A stretch of DNA of 7,497 bases from Acetobacteraceae bacterium (GTDB lineage: Bacteria; Pseudomonadota; Alphaproteobacteria; Acetobacterales; Acetobacteraceae). Every line of letters begins with the position of its first letter. Position 1 is the stretch's first letter. The position numbers and the translations under genes are program-made. The stretch lies in assembly GCA_025356735.1 (NCBI GenBank), contig JANXRT010000103.1, positions 1 through 7,497 on the forward strand, read 5' to 3'. The notes below the pieces were generated by a model, which was not told the origin of the DNA, did no database searches, and worked only from the letters and a program-made list of their open reading frames with translations. Below, piece by piece: positions 6,123-7,497 of this stretch.

Positions 6123-7121
6123 ATGCAGCGCATCTTCTCCGGCATTCAGCCTTCCGGCATTCCGACGCTTGGCAACTATCTGGGCGCCATCCGCAACTGG
6201 GTGGCGTTGCAGGACGATCACGATTGCATCTGGTGCGTGGTCGATCTGCACGCGATCACCCAGTTCCAGGAGCCGGCTTTGTTGGCGACCGCAACGCGCG
6301 AGATGGCGGCGACGTTGATCGCCTGCGGCATCGATCCGGTGCGCCACGTGCTGTTCCTGCAGTCGCGGGTGCGCGCCCACACCCAGCTGGCCTGGATTTT
6401 CAACTGCGTGGCGCGGCTTGGCTGGCTCAACCGCATGACCCAGTTCAAGGACAAGGCCGGCGAAAATACCGAGAACGTGTCGGCCGGGCTGTACGTCTAT
6501 CCCAACCTGATGGCGGCCGACATCCACGCCTACCACGCGACGAGGGTGCCGGTCGGCGACGACCAGAAGCAGCATCTGGAACTCGCCAACGACATCGCGC
6601 AGAAGTTCAACCACGATTTCGGGGTGGAGTTCTTTCCGCGGATCGAGCCGCTGATCCTGGGCCCGGCGGCGCGGGTGATGAGCCTGCGCGACGGTAGCCG
6701 GAAGATGTCCAAGTCCGACGCTTCGGACCAGAGCCGGATCAACCTTAACGACGATGCCGACACGATCAGCCTGAAGATCCGGCGCGCCAAGACCGACCCG
6801 CAGCCGCTGCCGTCGGAGGCCGAGGGGCTGGTTGGCCGGCCGGAAGCGCGCAACCTGGTCGGTATCTATGCGGCGCTGTCGGACACCGACCATGCCGGCG
6901 TGCTGCGCCAGTTCGGCGGCCAAGGGTTCGGCGCCTTCAAGCAGGCGCTGGCCGACCTGGTGGTTGCGAAGCTAGCGCCGATCGCCGCGGAAACCACGCG
7001 GCTGCTGGCCGATCCCGCCTCGCTCGACGCGATCCTACACCGCGGGACCGAGCGTGCGGCGGCGATCGCCGACCCGATCGTGGCGGAAGCGGAGCGGCTA
7101 GTTGGATTTCTGAGTCCGTAG
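6123..7121 (+). CDS. trpS: Tryptophanyl-tRNA synthetase (class I)
   Basis: TrpS charges tRNA-Trp with tryptophan using ATP. The 332-residue product is a normal bacterial length. Class I signatures are present: SGIQPSGIPTLGNYLGA (6-22, with the HIGH-equivalent TLGN at 15-18), MTQFKDKAG (105-113), YPNLMAADIHAYHATRVPVGDDQKQHLELAND (126-157, with Asp133 in the tryptophan-recognition stretch), and RKMSKSD (193-199) for ATP binding. The frame opens earlier at an ATG at 6063, but those extra 20 residues come partly from repeat copy C and do not match the family, whereas MQRIFSGIQPSG is the typical N-terminus; I chose ATG 6123. No Shine-Dalgarno site is evident before either. It follows murJ on the same strand after 107 bases of repeat-rich DNA and faces the small minus-strand gene at its 3' side. 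Confidence 0.97.
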   Translation: MQRIFSGIQPSGIPTLGNYLGAIRNWVALQDDHDCIWCVVDLHAITQFQEPALLATATREMAATLIACGIDPVRHVLFLQSRVRAHTQLAWIFNCVARLGWLNRMTQFKDKAGENTENVSAGLYVYPNLMAADIHAYHATRVPVGDDQKQHLELANDIAQKFNHDFGVEFFPRIEPLILGPAARVMSLRDGSRKMSKSDASDQSRINLNDDADTISLKIRRAKTDPQPLPSEAEGLVGRPEARNLVGIYAALSDTDHAGVLRQFGGQGFGAFKQALADLVVAKLAPIAAETTRLLADPASLDAILHRGTERAAAIADPIVAEAERLVGFLSP

Positions 7122-7128
7122 GCACGCC

Positions 7129-7208
7129 GGGAGTCTGTCCCGAACCAAGCTGCGGCAGCGGCGCTGGATCTAGCTGTGGCAGGGGCCAGGGACAGAGTCC
7201 CTGGACCC
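7129..7208. repeat. Inverted repeat pair after trpS, loosely related to the composite repeats
   Basis: CCAGGGAC (7186-7193), loop AGA, GTCCCTGG (7197-7204) is a perfect 8-base-pair stem. The AGA loop is the same as in hairpin 1 of copies A and C read on the plus strand. Some 45 bases upstream, GGGAGTCTGTCCC (7129-7141) differs by one base from the reverse complement of the core of that stem, suggesting a degenerate inverted partner. The block occupies most of the 97-base gap between the convergent genes trpS and the small minus-strand gene. It could act as a transcription barrier in both directions, but there is no T tract on either side. Confidence 0.6.
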
Positions 7209-7218
7209 ATGTTTCGGA

Positions 7219-7497
7219 TCAGTTGGTCTTGGTGGCCGCGGCCGGCTTGGCGGTCTTGGCGGAGGATGCGCCCGCGGCATGGAAGCCGTTGGTCATCGCA
7301 TCCTTCTGGCACATGTAGCTGCCGTGCTTGGTCTTGCCGTAATACTTGGCGCCGGCGAGGTGATAGGCCTTGGAGGAGGCATTGCCCCAGACCACGGTGT
7401 CAGTCGGGCAATGGGCCTTCGCCGCCGCCTCGTTGTCGTACTGGCCGGCCATCACCGGGGCGACGGCGCGCTTGGCGGCGCCGGTCGCCGAGTTCCG
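7219..7497 (-). CDS. Small conserved hypothetical protein, probably exported (N-terminus beyond window)
   Basis: The minus-strand frame is open from the window edge to a TGA at 7221-7219, giving 92 visible residues. A GTG and an ATG lie in frame near 7455-7450, but the frame stays open upstream with similar composition (Ala/Arg/Lys), so the real start, and any signal peptide, probably lie outside the window. The core (visible residues 30-63) reads CPTDTVVW, then KAYHLAGAKYYGKTKHGSYMC, with two cysteines (30 and 63) that could form a disulfide in the periplasm. A low-complexity Ala/Lys/Thr tail follows (74-92). I recall similar short proteins of the pattern 'CPxDTVVW...YHxxGxxxYGxTKxGxYMC' in Acetobacteraceae and other proteobacteria, with no established function. 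It converges on trpS. Confidence 0.7.
   Translation of the reverse strand, partial: RNSATGAAKRAVAPVMAGQYDNEAAAKAHCPTDTVVWGNASSKAYHLAGAKYYGKTKHGSYMCQKDAMTNGFHAAGASSAKTAKPAAATKTN

Noticed and set aside
6102..6923. 273-codon minus-strand frame antisense to trpS
   Set aside because: It overlaps an unmistakable trpS and shows no family motif of its own.
1..7497. A new defence, mobile or biosynthetic system, CRISPR array, tRNA/rRNA gene or insertion sequence
   Set aside because: Every long conserved frame is a known housekeeping gene. I saw no spaced direct repeats, transposase or integrase motifs, or tRNA-like cloverleaf.

Overview
The window is a GC-rich stretch of ordinary bacterial chromosome. 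It carries seven recognisable housekeeping genes, one small gene of unknown function that runs off the right edge, and a set of short palindromic repeats between genes. Protein sequences and gene style point to an alphaproteobacterium, most likely the Rhodospirillales/Acetobacteraceae group. This rests on remembered resemblance of HemC, TsaD, MurJ and the small secreted protein, and on the composite palindromes, which resemble intergenic repeats of that group. The exact genus cannot be told.

Left part (1-1424, minus strand): hemC (porphobilinogen deaminase) followed by the first half of hemD (uroporphyrinogen-III synthase, cut by the window edge). The two share a 4-base ATGA stop/start overlap. 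They catalyse consecutive tetrapyrrole steps, from porphobilinogen to hydroxymethylbilane to uroporphyrinogen III.

Centre (1469-4321, plus strand): tsaD (tRNA t6A synthesis), rlmJ (23S rRNA m6A2030 methyltransferase) and gpsA (glycerol-3-phosphate dehydrogenase) form a tight run with overlaps of 4 and 8 bases, so they are almost certainly one operon. It diverges from hemC across only 44 bases.

Right part (4411-7121, plus strand): murJ (lipid II flippase) and trpS (tryptophanyl-tRNA synthetase), each preceded by a short intergenic block holding palindromic repeats. A convergent minus-strand gene for a small, probably exported protein with two cysteines enters at the right edge (7219-7497).

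The most unusual content is the repeat family at 4334-4388, 5948-6005 and 6021-6076, with a looser relative at 7186-7204. Three copies share a layout of an A/T-rich end, a short hairpin with a 3-base loop, a C-rich spacer and a second hairpin. Between the two best-preserved copies the hairpin arms differ in sequence but stay paired. One copy forms the last 21 codons of murJ, and another supplies a false upstream start for trpS. No new enzymatic system, phage, insertion sequence, CRISPR array or tRNA was seen. No gene-free stretch exceeds 300 bases; the longest is about 107 bases (6016-6122).
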